Below are positions 1-9,295 of a DNA stretch of 64,000 nt, in pieces. Origin of the DNA: Chelydra serpentina (Eukaryota; Chordata; Testudines; Chelydridae); NCBI GenBank assembly GCA_037349315.1, contig JBAIAC010000023.1, positions 36,432,501-36,496,500 of the forward strand. The letters are read 5' to 3'. A program made the position numbers and the translations under genes. Each line of letters starts with the position of its first letter. Positions within the stretch are counted from its first letter, which is position 1. The notes below the pieces were generated by a model that saw only the letters and a program-made list of their open reading frames with translations, did no database searches and was not told the origin of the DNA.

Positions 1-66
1 TTAATTACTGTGGCGGCTGCACGGCGACGTAATTTAGGCTGACATAATTTTGTAGTGTAGACATAT
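1..66. mobile_element. 3' end of a TIR-bearing DNA transposon (MITE), truncated by window edge
   Basis: The segment ends in GTGTAGACATATCC, a slightly decayed version of the terminal GTGTAGACATAGCC seen at the end of another MITE at about 31340-31358. The partner TIR would lie left of the window, so family and length cannot be given. It is followed by a short piece of the GGCACCTAACTCCCATTGAC type MITE (about 68-120). Confidence 0.45.
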
Positions 67-119
67 CCTAAGTGAGTTAGGCACCTAACTCCCATTGACT
101 TTGAATGGTTTTGAGTAGG

Positions 120-648
120 TTATTTATTTAAGGTGTAACTTCCTTGTTGTAACACCCAACCTTCAAACTATGCTGTGAACCTTTCCGCAGTATTTTGCCA
201 GAAGACTACTGCTTACAGCAGGTTTACTAGAGTGTTACAAGCCACCATTGTAGAATACTAGAGTATTTATTAATAAGGAGCGAGACAAAGTCAGATTCTG
301 CTGAATGACTTTTTACCTTGAAAATGTCCCGGAGTTTCAGGAATGGGTATTTGGGGTGCGTAAGGAAGGCAGAGATCAGGCCCTTGGAAGTGAGTGAGCC
401 TGCATACCCCAGTGGGTGACAAACGTGAGGAAATGAAGTAAAACAATTCCAAAATCTCAGGGAGGGAATAGAAATTAAAACCCAAAACACAAGTGATGGA
501 AGGCAAGAGACTTGCATGCTATTCCCAGATCTGCCACAGACCTTCTGTAATCTTGAGCAGGTCACCTGGCTTCTTTTTCCCCTCCCATCCTTTGTCCACT
601 TTGTCTATTTAGGCTGTACGTTTCTCAGAGCAGGGCCTATCTCTTAAT
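120..648. other. Unclassified sequence, no gene seen
   Basis: The reverse-strand open frame here (about 112 codons) has no recognisable motif and no splice context. I see no repeat I can name. Confidence 0.4.
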
Positions 649-649
649 G

Positions 650-722
650 TGTGTTTTTACATTGCCCAGCACAACAGTGCTCTGATCTGGGTTGCGCAGT
701 CTATGCACTACTGTAATACAAA
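650..722 (+). repeat. Ancient amniote SINE-like tail (CCCAGCACAA type)
   Basis: The block reads as a diverged form of a tail that recurs at 16755-16820 and, reversed, at 36104-36156. It has a CCTAGCACAA-like core, then a 'ctgatct..ggttg' stretch, then 'actactgtaatacaaat'. Three occurrences in one window support an interspersed repeat. The exact family is not certain; it resembles the 3' part of MIR/CORE-SINE-type elements. Confidence 0.45.
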
Positions 723-725
723 TGG

Positions 726-815
726 GCAGGGCTGGCTCCAGGCACCAGTGCAGCAAGCGCGTGCCTGGGGCGGCAAGCCACAGGGGGGCGGCCGGCTGCT
801 AGCTGCGAGACAGAC
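726..815 (+). mobile_element. hAT-type element, 5' end only (CAGGGCTGGCTCCAGG TIR)
   Basis: The terminal sequence CAGGGCTGGCTCCAGGCACC matches the start of the complete element at 6023-6572 and resembles the 54910 copy. The copy is truncated: no matching 3' TIR follows. The right boundary is approximate. Confidence 0.55.
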
Positions 816-978
816 AATACCCAACAGGGGGGCCTCATCCAGTCAGCTGGAATTATTCATCACAGCCTCATTTACAAAGAAAGGGGTCTGTCTACCTTGT
901 AAATTGTATGGAAAACAGATGAGAACTGGACTCATCCACAAGAGAGGCTGACACAACCATAAGCCAGCAATGGGGTGT

Positions 979-1066
979 TTATAGGAACATAGAATTTACA
1001 GCAGCAGCTGGACCATTAGTCCATTCAGCCTGGTATCCTGTGTTAATCAGGAGCCAATATCAGCAG
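979..1066 (-). mobile_element. CR1 LINE 3'-tail fragment
   Basis: On the minus strand this resembles the 3' UTR of turtle CR1 ending in 'gttcctataaa'. The phrase 'ggaccattagtccattcagcctggtatcctgt' corresponds to the CR1 tail block seen at 31500-31540. It is short, with no coding part. Confidence 0.5.
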
Positions 1067-1321
1067 TGGCTGGGAATTTTTTTTCTTTCAACTTTTTTCA
1101 TCTGCAAATACAGATTTGTCAAAACCAAAACTGTTCTCGGGAAAGGGTTGGTTTGGGTAAATTTCCTGTTTTGAAATTGTTTTGAAAAGGGGAAAACAGG
1201 CTTGTAGCGGGGTGGCTAGCCCCCTCCTGCCCTGAGGGGGTTAAAGAAGCCCTGAAGAGGGCTGAGGCTGGAAGCTGGGCTGATTGGAAGCAGCCACAAC
1301 TGTGGCCAGTTTAATCAGGGC

Positions 1322-1444
1322 TAGGGTGACCAGATAGCAAATGTGAAAAATCGGGACGGGGGCGGGAAGTAATAGGAGCCTATATAAGAAAAAGACCGAA
1401 AAATCGGGACTGTCCCTATAAAATCAGGACATCTGGTCACCCTA
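1322..1444. mobile_element. hAT-type MITE with perfect TIRs and exact 8-bp TSD
   Basis: The 123-bp element begins TAGGGTGACCAGAT and ends ATCTGGTCACCCTA, an exact 14-bp inverted repeat. It is flanked by the exact 8-bp duplication ATCAGGGC (1314-1321 and 1445-1452). An 8-bp duplication is the hAT signature. Inside are inverted copies of AAATCGGGAC and TATAAAATCAGGAC. It has no coding capacity and sits inside the LTR at 1203-2237, so it is younger than that LTR. A longer relative lies at 4679-4929. Confidence 0.9.
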
Positions 1445-1779
1445 ATCAGGGCCCAGCTGGCCCTATAAAGGCTTTGAGCCAGAAGCCCAGACAGAGGGAG
1501 AAGGGCCTGGCTGCAGGAGCTGAGCAAGGTACCTCTAGTGGAGCAGGGCTGGGGAAAGGCCAGGGGAGGTCCGGCCGGAGAAAACCCCAGGCTGTGCCCT
1601 AGGCTTAGGCCAACTGGGTACAGGGGTTGCAGGGAACAGACCCAACCTTGCCTGTGATGAGTGGCTAATACAGACTGCAGTCCGCCCCAATGAGCAGGGG
1701 CTTGAGGGTGACTGGCAGTAGCCTATACTGAGGCAAGGTGGGGATAGTAGGTGGGGGTCCCCTGGGAGGGGAGACCCAG

Positions 1780-2048
1780 GCTACGTCTACACTACCCACC
1801 CTATTCGGCGGGTAGCTATCGCTGTTCTGGGATCGATTTATCGCGTCTCGTCTAGACGCGATAAATCGATTCCAGAGCCGCTCCCCGTCGACACCGGAAC
1901 TCCAGCTCCGCGAGCGGAGGAAGCGCTGTCGACGGGGGAGCCTGCCTGCTGCGGTGTGGACCAGCGGTAAGTACCTTTTGAAATCGATCTAAGATATTCG
2001 ACTTCAGCTACGTTATTCACCCACCCACCCCCGCAGTGTGGACCAGCC
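1780..2048 (+). mobile_element. Palindromic TIR element (ATCGATTTATCGCG family), copy 1
   Basis: The termini are GCTACGTCTACACT and AGTGTGGACCAGCC, with CCCAG directly repeated at both edges (1775-1779, 2049-2053). Near 1831-1872 there is an internal snap-back: GATCGATTTATCGCGTCT pairs with AGACGCGATAAATCGATT. The right half holds GTCGAC-flanked GC-rich sequence, a GGTAAGT motif (1966-1972) and a 'gacttcagctacgttattcac' arm. Other copies are at 4014-4487, 17808-18103 and 56639-57171. It is non-autonomous; the superfamily is unresolved because duplication length differs between copies. Confidence 0.75.
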
Positions 2049-2545
2049 CCCAGACTAAGGGCGTACTGCCAGGGGGGCAATACCCCAGAGAAAGGGGCAC
2101 CGGGTCCTGGGAGGGACACGGGGGCCAGAGCGGTAAGGTGGATCACCGGCCTGCAGAGGGCGCTCCAGCAGCTGGATGAGCTGATTCCCAAGACAACCAG
2201 CAGGAGGCGCCGCAGGGGTGAGTCCTGCCCGTGTATAAGGCTATTTTGATAAAGTTCCAGTTTTTGGCTCAAAATGACTTTTTTGTTTCAACATTTAAGT
2301 TAAATTTAGAGGGAAACTTTTAATTTAAAAAGTAAGCATTGGAACACCTGACACGGCTACACCAACACTGCATATAAACATTGAAACAAAACATTTTGAG
2401 ATTATTGAAACACAATGTTTTGCTTTGACCTGATCAGAAATCTTTTGGGATTTTCAGTTCTCAAAAACTTTCAAGATTTTGACTTTTCGTCTTGTTTTGG
2501 GACAGGACACATTTTTGAAATCATGGAAATTCTTGCAGGACCGGA

Positions 2546-3817
2546 AAATCATACCATACCCAGCTCTAGCCAATATTTTCAAAGGAAAGTGAGAATTTCC
2601 TAGAATGTATTTAGTAGTATATTGCACGATATGTCTATGTGGGGAGATGGCAGGTATGATCAATTTATACCTCAAAGCATGACACTGGATTATCCTTATG
2701 AACAATTACAAATATTGCATTTCATTACAAAGCACTGCTCAATAAATTATAAAGTACGCTTCAATATCCAGCCATGCAACTACTTTCCTTTACTTTCACA
2801 AAAGGAAAAACCTAATGCAGGCTGATCTGAGGGCAGGCAGGCCACTTCAGATTTGAAATAGAGTGGTGCAGAAGGAAGTGCCCTTTACAACCATGAGTGT
2901 CTTCCACATGGAGATGCTGCAATCACCATGCACTGCACATAAACTCCCTTATATTCATCACAGATTAAGTGTAGGAAGCAAAATATGGTGACTAAGCAGG
3001 CACACTCCTATTAAGCCCCACTACAAACACAACTTCAATGCCATTAATATGCTGAGACAGCTGTACGGTATAATAGGAATTAGATAAAACTGCAGAATGC
3101 TGCAAAACACAACACAGAGGGGGCCCTGGTATAATCTGATGTCGCTTCCTCTGCACCACTTTACCATATGCTTAAAGACTGGTGGAAAAGCAAGTTAGCA
3201 ACAGAACATTTCCCACCACCGGCTGCTCTTATTGCTCCTTCGGTCGCACCTGCTGCCACTGCTGCAGCATAGAGACTGCTTGTCTCCCTTTCAAAGTATT
3301 AATGCTATCCTCCATTTTCAGTACAGATGGGGTGGGGGAGACACCAATCATTGGTAAAACTTGCCAACGCGTGCCATGTCAGCTAGCGTTGTGAAATCCT
3401 ATCACTCTGGGTTTTCTGAGTTTAAATGTCCCCCACCTAGGAAAGAGAGAGAATGAAAAAGACAGAAAGTTAAATTTGTTCTACTTCACTTGGAAGAGAC
3501 CAGGTTTGTCTATTTCCATGCCAGTCTTTTTGTGTCCATGAATTATTCAGCTGCTTTTGGGAAACTCTTTCTAGATATCACAGTTGTACAGCAGAGAATC
3601 TTATAGCTAGAACCAAAATAACTGAGCTAGGGCTATGCACTTACGACTTGATCTACCTCCGGATGGATCTACTCCGGTCTAATGGATCAGACCCCTACAG
3701 ACAAATTTTTCAAAGGAAAAATCAATAGGAAGGAAGCATATATTTCCAGTTGTGTGCACACAACCTCCCTTTTGTGGGAATGAAGCTTGGGGGTTAATTT
3801 TTTTAGGCGCCATGGTG
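2546..3817. other. Unclassified sequence, no gene seen
   Basis: AT-rich sequence without a convincing open frame or named repeat. A short 'ggatggatct' / 'ctactccggtct' stretch near 3650-3690 looks low-complexity. Confidence 0.4.
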
Positions 3818-4013
3818 TGTGATGGGGCATACAGGCCCCATGCTGGAGAGGAAGGGGTTAATGAGGGCCCACTATAGCTACAGCGGAGGTCAGATGTGAG
3901 GAGAAGGAAGTTAAAAAGAGGGAGCCTAGCTCAGCTGGGGCCTGACCAGGAGGGAGAGTCAAGCCATGCTTCTCCCTTGGTGAGAAAAGCCTGGCTTCAG
4001 CAAAGAATCTGAG

Positions 4014-4487
4014 GGGCAGGTCTTCACTACCCGCTGGATCAGCAGGTAACGATCGATCTATCGGGGATCGATTTATCGCGTCTCATCTAGACGCGATAAA
4101 TTGATCCCCGAACACGCTCCCCGTTGACTCCGGAACTCCAGATCACGAGGGATAGCTCAGTGGTTTGAACATTGGCCTGCTAAACCCATGGTTGTGAGTT
4201 CAATCCTTGAGGGGGCCATTTAGGGATCTGGGGCAAAAATTGGGGATTGGTCCTGCTTTGAGCAGGGGGTTGGACTAGATGACCTCCTAAGGTCCCTTCC
4301 AAACCTGATATTCTATGATTCTATGAGAGGCGGAAGCGGAGTCGACAGGGGAGCAGCAGGGGTCGACTCGCCGCCGTGAGGACGGCCAGGTAAGTCAACC
4401 TAAGATACTTCGACTTCAGCTACGCTATTTGCATAGCTGAAGTTGCGTATCTTAGGTCGACCCCCCCTCCCTAGTGTAGACCAGGGC
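4014..4487 (+). mobile_element. Palindromic TIR element (ATCGATTTATCGCG family), copy 2, interrupted by a SINE
   Basis: The termini are CAGGTCTTCACTACCCG on the left and CTAGTGTAGACCAGGGC on the right. The GGATCGATTTATCGCGTCT hairpin is at about 4067-4110. A second hairpin at about 4408-4448 pairs 'gacttcagctacg' with 'agctgaagt'. GGTAAGT lies at 4389-4395. A 179-bp SINE (4148-4326) interrupts the element in its 'cacgag' / 'gaggcggaagcgg' region. Confidence 0.8.
4148..4326 (+). mobile_element. tRNA-derived SINE with CR1 tail (turtle Pol III SINE), copy 1
   Basis: The head has an A-box (TAGCTCAGTGG, 4154-4164) and a B-box-like GTGAGTTCAATCC (4194-4206), as in a tRNA gene. A unique block with GGGGGCCATTTAGGGATCTG follows. 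The tail 'ggttggactagatgacctcctaaggtcccttcc' with TATTCTATGATTCTATGA is the CR1 LINE 3' end. Tortoise Pol III SINEs are known to use a CR1 tail, presumably for CR1-driven mobilisation. Because it sits inside another transposon, it is among the youngest layers here. It is not a functional tRNA gene. Confidence 0.9.
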
Positions 4488-4678
4488 TGTGACTGCTGGC
4501 TGGCTGGATAAGCTGTTCCAATGGATGGGATGACTGGGTCCTGGGAGGCTGATCAAAGGAATCGCTGTGGAAAACAGGCTGTGAGTAGAAGGGCGGGGTC
4601 TTGCTGAAGACTAGTTGGATGAATCTGTTTTGAGTTCTTGGTTTTCTCTTATTTTTGGACTTTAATATGGTGAAAGGG

Positions 4679-4929
4679 TAGAGCGACCAGACGTCCCGAT
4701 AAAATCAGGACCGTCCCAATTTTTGAACGTTTGTCCCGCGTCCCGACCGATGCTTGGTCGGGATGCCTTTTGTTCCGATTTCCAGTCTTCTTCCGTTTTT
4801 CCGTTTTTTGTTTGTTTTTTGGTTTGTTTTCTCTCAACAACTTCGGTCGGGAGAAGAGAGTCTTCCGGGTTTTTTTTTGCTCAACAACTTCGGGTCCTGA
4901 TTTTCGGGTCTTCTCATCTGGTCACCCTA
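4679..4929. mobile_element. hAT-type element (TAGGGTGACCAGA family), pyrimidine-rich inside
   Basis: The left end TAGAGCGACCAGACGTCCCG pairs with the right end CATCTGGTCACCCTA. The flanks TGAAAGGG (4671-4678) and TGAAAAGG (4930-4937) agree at 7 of 8 positions, as expected for a hAT duplication with one change. The middle is T-rich, with two copies of CAACAACTTCGG. It is related to the 123-bp element at 1322-1444. Confidence 0.8.
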
Positions 4930-5236
4930 TGAAAAGGATGGGGCTCAGGTGTTCCTTAGCCAGAGGACTAATGCACCACTGCACTGGACCCTGTAAGAGA
5001 TGGTGACCAACCCCAGACGATCCTGTGACAGGATGAGTAGTGCCTTTTTTGCCACAAGAGTGCGCCATGGAAGTGGGTTGTGTCACAGGTTAACATTTTT
5101 TGCCTTTCAGAGATGATTGCTGCCACAAAAATTAGCTGATTACCTGTCCCACTGAATGGGAAACTGGAAATATCAAGTATTCAGTCCAGAATCAAAAACA
5201 GAAAGAGGGAATAATATCTGAGAAAAGAGACAAGAC

Positions 5237-5304
5237 TGATCCTGGTCCTATTGAAACTGGTGGCAAAACTCCCATTGACTTCAATGGGAGCAGGGTTAGG
5301 ATCA
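5237..5304. repeat. Palindromic MITE (GATCCTG...CAGG(TT)AGGATC type)
   Basis: TGATCCTGGTCC at the left is roughly complementary to GGGTTAGGATCA at the right. The centre has ACTCCCATTGACTTCAATGGGAG, itself a near-perfect dyad. This matches the design of the crocodilian/turtle 'Chompy'-like MITEs (family name from memory). Similar copies lie at 45284, 58997, 60283 and 60559. Confidence 0.55.
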
Positions 5305-5519
5305 CAGTACAGGCCCAGTAATTAATTAATCCTTAGCAAATACTTCCTGAGAAGTGAAGCTGACATAGTTTGCATTATGTATATACACTAGTGGTTCACA
5401 TTCATTTACACTCGACTTGTATGTGCATAATGAATTGATCAATAATCACCATGCCCAAGCGTTTAAACTGGTAGCAAGTAAACCTCAAATCAAGAATAAG
5501 CCGCATAAAATGGCAACAG

Positions 5520-5722
5520 AAATTCTTCCAGCACAATTCTGCAGATGTAACAGACCACAATATCCAAAGCCACTGGTGATTTTGGATGCCTCCATTTTTG
5601 GGTGCCCAGCTAGAGATGTTTGATTTTCAGAAAGTGCGGAGAACCCATCCTCTGAAAAGCAGACCCCTTTAAAGTATCTTAATTTTGATACCCCAAATCA
5701 CTAGCCACATTTGAAAATTTGG
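5520..5722. repeat. Diverged MITE-like repeat
   Basis: This region has words shared with the MITE at 10860-11052 (GGTGCCCAG, 'gattttcagaaagtgc', 'ccactggtgattttggat'). No clear terminal repeats survive. Confidence 0.35.
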
Positions 5723-6022
5723 GCCAGAAAGTTTGGATAAGGCTGAGATAAGTATCTTCAGGTCATCTTAGAATGGACTGGCATCCACCTGCAATGCAAC
5801 AGGGTTTATCAAATGAACAGGGGTCAAGTTAGAGTTACTGATTAAATTGGTTGTCAGTGGAGACTTGATAAACCTGCTTTAAAAGACAGATTTTTCTGCT
5901 GATTGTCCACCACTTTTTACTTTTCATTCTCCTTACACCAACGCATCCTGTTAAGGATTCTGGGCAGAGATGTCCTGCAGCCTTTTCCTGTACTAAGGAG
6001 TATTATAATTAGTACTGTCACC

Positions 6023-6572
6023 CAGGGCCGGCTCCAGGCACCAGCCGACCAAGCATGTGCTTCGGGCGGCACCTGGAGGGGGGCAGCGCTGAGAGTTTTG
6101 GGGGGTTTTTTAATTTAAAAAAAAAAATTCTTCCCAGCTGGGGCAGTGGAGCCGCGGGCCAGCCCCACTCCCAGGCGGCGCCCCGGCCAGGGCTGCGGCC
6201 GTGCCGCGCTCCCTGCCGGCACCCGGCCAGCTCAGCTGGGGGTGGCCGTGCCGCGCTCCCCACCGGCGCCCCGGCCGGGGCAGCGAGGCTACAGGGAAGC
6301 CGCCCTCCATGCTGGCACCCCGACCGGGGCAGCGGGGTAGACGCACTCCTCGCTGGCCCCCTGGCCAGGGCAGCGGGGAAGCCGCTCTCCCCGCCGGCGC
6401 CTCGGCCGGCAGCAGAAAAGCCGCCCTCCCTGCTTGCGCCGGCGGGGAGCGTGGCATGCCCGCCGCCCCACTTCCCCAGCCGGGGCTATGCCGCGCTCCC
6501 GGCCAGGGCAGCGGGGCCACGGGAATGCCGCCCTGCCCGCCTGGGGAGGCAAAAAAGCCAGAGCCGGCCCTG
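6023..6572. mobile_element. hAT-type element with TIR CAGGGCCGGCTC and internal GC-rich minisatellite
   Basis: The 550-bp element begins CAGGGCCGGCTCCAGG and ends AGAGCCGGCCCTG. Flanks CTGTCACC (6015-6022) and CTGCCACC (6573-6580) match at 7 of 8 positions, supporting an 8-bp hAT duplication. From about 6190 to 6535 it consists of imperfect repeats built on CCGCGCTCCC..CCGGC and CCGGCCGGGGCAGCG. That repeat structure and composition explain the long open frames on both strands here, which should not be read as genes. Confidence 0.85.
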
Positions 6573-6726
6573 CTGCCACCAGAGGGAATTCAGTACCCTC
6601 TTTCAAATCCTGGAAGTCTTTGCTGGGTCAAAATTCCCACTGAAGTCAAAGGGAGCACTATTGGAGTAAAGTCCATAGGATTTTGCCTTCTGTGCGGATA
6701 ATAGTCCCTTACAAATGGTTGGGTAA

Positions 6727-7690
6727 TAGATTCATAGATGTCAAGGCCAGAAGGGATCACATGTGAACATCTAGTCTGACGTCCTGTGTAACACAGGCCA
6801 TAGAACGTCCCCAAAACAATTGTTACAACACGTTTTTGAGAAAAGCATCCAATCTTGATTTTAAAATTTCCAGTGATGGAGAATCGATCATGACCCTGGG
6901 TAAGTTGTTCCAGTGGTGAATTATTCTCCGTTAACAGTGTGCATTTTTTCCAGTCTAAATTTGTCTAGCTTCAACTTCCAGCCATTGGATCATGTTAGAC
7001 CTTTCTCTGCTAGACTGAAGAGCCCATTATTAAATATTTGTTCCCCATGCAGGTATGTAAAGACTATAATCAAGTCACCCCTTAGCCTTCTCTTTGTTAA
7101 ACTAAATAGACTGAGCTACTTGAATTTATCAACATAAGCCATGTTTTCTATTCTTTAATCATTCCCATGGCTCTTCTCTGAATCCTTTCCAATTTATTAC
7201 CATCCTCCTTGAATTGTGAACTCCAGAACTGGACACAGTATTCCAGCAGTGATCAAACTAGTGCCAAATGCGGATGTAAAATAACCTCTGTACTACTCAA
7301 GAGTCTCCTGTTTATGTATTCAATTGTTGCATTAGTCCTTTTGGCCACGCACTGTCACACTGGGAGCTCATGTTCAGCTGATTATCCACCACAATCCCAA
7401 ACCTCTTTCAGAGTCACTGCTTCCCAGGAGAGAGTCCCCCATCAGATAAGTATGGTCTACATTGTTTGTTCCTAGATGTATACCTTTACATCTAGCCATA
7501 TTAAAATGCATATTGTTTGCTTGCACCCAGATTACTATGCAACCCAGATTGTTCTGTATCGGTGACCTGTCCTCATAATTTACCACTTGCCTAATTTTTG
7601 TGTCATCCTCAAACTTTATCAGTAATGATTTTAAATCATCTATCTAGCTGTCATCTAGGTACTTACATGATTCCCATCCCTGTAGTTGTA
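6727..7690 (-). mobile_element. CR1 LINE, 3' ~960 bp (end of ORF2 plus 3' tail)
   Basis: The minus strand runs from a late ORF2 region (about 7690) to the CR1 tail with 'ggacgtcagactagatgttcacatgtgatcc' and 'cttctggccttgacatctatgaatc' (about 6727-6785). The sequence parallels the plus-strand CR1 at 15590-16590 along its length, including 'gcaaacaatatgcattttaatatg' and 'gtggataatcagctgaacatgagctc'. The frame is broken by stops and indels. It is 5'-truncated like most CR1 copies. Confidence 0.9.
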
Positions 7691-9088
7691 TGAATGCTAC
7701 CTGAACTTTGCAGCTCCCAGGCTTATCTGTCTCTTAGTTTATTAAAACTAGTTTTCCCATCTCTAATCTCATTACCTTTTGTCACTTCTACTGTGACTTT
7801 GCCTTGGCACAGGGCAAGCAGTGGCAGAACCTGATGCTGACGCATGGCATGGCAGGGAGAGAAGGATATAATATGACAGAGTGACATTGCTGGGAAGAAA
7901 GCATTGCATTTGCAAATCACACACTGTATCCACGATCTGTCAGTGGTCAGGCCATGCTTATTGTGATGGATAGAAGCAGCGTGAACAAAAGCTATCTCCA
8001 TGAACTGGCAGGCCTCATGTCGTACAGAAACATAGAAATGACACATAGGCAGTTCAATGTGCAGGGGTTGAAGTGGGCTGGCTCTTGGCATCCCAGAGAG
8101 CCGGTACTTTTATTGGGACGCTGCCATCTGGTGCACTGGAAGCTTTCATTACAAATAAATAAATAGTCATTAGGGTTGCAAAGGTGACCTTCCAAACATG
8201 AGACAAGTGTAAACTGATGCAGCTGAGTCTGCAGATAGCCTGACATAACAGCGCTGAGGTGAGACCTGCTCATATTCGCTTTGATGGCGAACTCTGTGCC
8301 CTAACAACGGCCACTTAAATGTCAATATAGTGAACTGTTTCACTGCAGCTCAAACATGTACGAGAGAGACAAGTCGGATTGATGGGCTGATGTCCCATGC
8401 ACAGTGTGTAAGAAAGAAGAGGATTAATGGCTCTGAAGATCTGTACAGTCGACAGTGAGTGGAGTCTTATTCTGGCACTTCTTGTGGGTGTTTCAAATAG
8501 GCAGAGCACAATTTGTGAGTGGAGCCTGGGAGGAACCCACTGCTTTGTATTCTCCATTTTCCTGTCACTAACCTGAGGCTATCAAGTGTCTATCTTAAGG
8601 AGACAAAACTCTTGAGCCTATCTGAATCCATGAACTTCTGATGGCAACATTGCTTGAGCCTGGGTCACCAGCTTGCAAGTTCTTTTTCTCAAGCAAATGA
8701 GATTCTGACCAGAACTGCAAAATTAAGCACTAAGGGCTGGACGGTCATCCTATAATCTGCCCCAAATCACAATTAATTCTCTGCTTCTCCCAGCATGGTG
8801 GCTCTGCTGCATTGGTCAACACAGGGAAGGAGGGGAGACAGGTGCCAAGGCTCCACCCACTTCCTGCTCCTGCATACTAACTCCCCATCCATCTGCACAG
8901 GAGATGAAGGAGCAACTCAGTGATGGCTGCTCCAGTCATTGTAACCCACAAAGTGGGTTACTCATGCAAGGGTGTAATGGGGTAATTTACATCCTATTGC
9001 TGCCTTACATGGGCATGTAAGCATCTATTGTGAGCCAGCTTAAGTGAAGGTAGCATCACAGGTGTTTTGCCTGACTAAAGAGTGCCAA
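7691..9088. other. Unclassified sequence, no gene seen
   Basis: Mixed-composition sequence with several open frames of 60-120 codons on both strands, none with recognisable domains. I see no named repeat. Confidence 0.4.
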
Positions 9089-9089
9089 A

Positions 9090-9295
9090 CAGAACTTTAA
9101 ATTCTGCCTTAAGTTACACCAGTGTAGGTCCATTGACTTAATGACGTTACTAGAGCTACACTGGCTGACATTGGGGGCTTGTCTACAGGGTAGTTAACTT
9201 GCCAGTAGTATAAGGCCATTGATCTACAGAAGTGTTCCCAAAGTGCAGGTTGACAAAGGGACCCTTCAGGTCTCAGATGTGAAAATGTTGTCATC
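9090..9295. repeat. Two adjacent MITE fragments
   Basis: About 9107-9160 has TTACACCAGTGTAGGTCCATTGACTTAATG, a dyad of the 'ttacaccagtgtaa' MITE type. From about 9175, GGGGGCTTGTCTACAGGGTAGTTAA looks like the left TIR of another element (the GGCTTGTCTACA class); no matching right end was found. Confidence 0.4.

Larger units (their letters stand above)
1203..2237 (+). mobile_element. Solo LTR of an LTR retroelement, with two DNA transposons inserted
   Basis: The element starts TGTAGCGGGG and ends near CCCGTGTATA, a decayed inverted match. It is flanked by an exact 5-bp duplication AGGCT (1198-1202 and 2238-2242). A TATA box (TATAAA, 1464-1469) sits in a GGCCCTATAAAGGC context. No internal gag/pol sequence is present, so this is a solo LTR left by recombination. 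About 390 bp of its length is later insertions (1322-1444 and 1780-2048). It shares a GAGGCGCC-(A/G)CAG-type 3' region with the LTR at 36157-36887. Class (endogenous retrovirus or Gypsy-like) cannot be decided from the LTR alone. Confidence 0.7.
1068..2545. repeat. AT-rich dyad repeat (TTTTGAAA-rich MITE) split by an LTR insertion
   Basis: Two halves (about 1068-1202 and 2238-2545) are rich in TTTTGAAA, TTTCAAAA and similar self-complementary words. They are separated exactly by the solo LTR at 1203-2237 and its 5-bp target duplication. Other copies of the repeat lie at about 11935, 15285, 18609, 22445, 24055 and 38864, several ending in a CCAACTCTGCTT or AGAGCTGG-like terminus. It is probably an old palindromic non-autonomous DNA transposon; the internal sequence is too degenerate to define TIRs firmly. 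Confidence 0.5.
3818..5087 (+). mobile_element. Probable solo LTR carrying a TIR element (with SINE) and a hAT MITE
   Basis: The left edge TGTGATGGGGCATACAGGCCCC resembles the start of the clean LTR at 36157 (TGTGATGGGGCGTCAGCCCC). The right edge '..GTGCGCCATGG..TGTGTCACA' resembles that LTR's 3' end. Both have a GGGGTTAAT or AGGGTTAAT block soon after the start. Target duplication is not clear here (TGGTG against GGTTA), so boundaries are approximate. Two DNA transposons (4014-4487 and 4679-4929) lie inside, and one of those holds a SINE. Confidence 0.5.

Noticed and set aside
4148..4220. Possible tRNA gene (A and B boxes)
   Set aside because: The head lacks a plausible tRNA cloverleaf and is fused to a CR1 tail; repeated at 23644 and 53091. 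It is a SINE.
3813..5092. Exact GCGCCATGG match at 3808-3816 and 5062-5070 as a 9-bp target duplication of the 3818 LTR
   Set aside because: LTR duplications are 4-6 bp, and the right-hand copy lies inside a block that matches the 3' part of the 36157 LTR, so the match is probably coincidental.
6055..6701. 204-, 166- and 136-codon frames
   Set aside because: All fall in the minisatellite-like interior of the hAT at 6023-6572.
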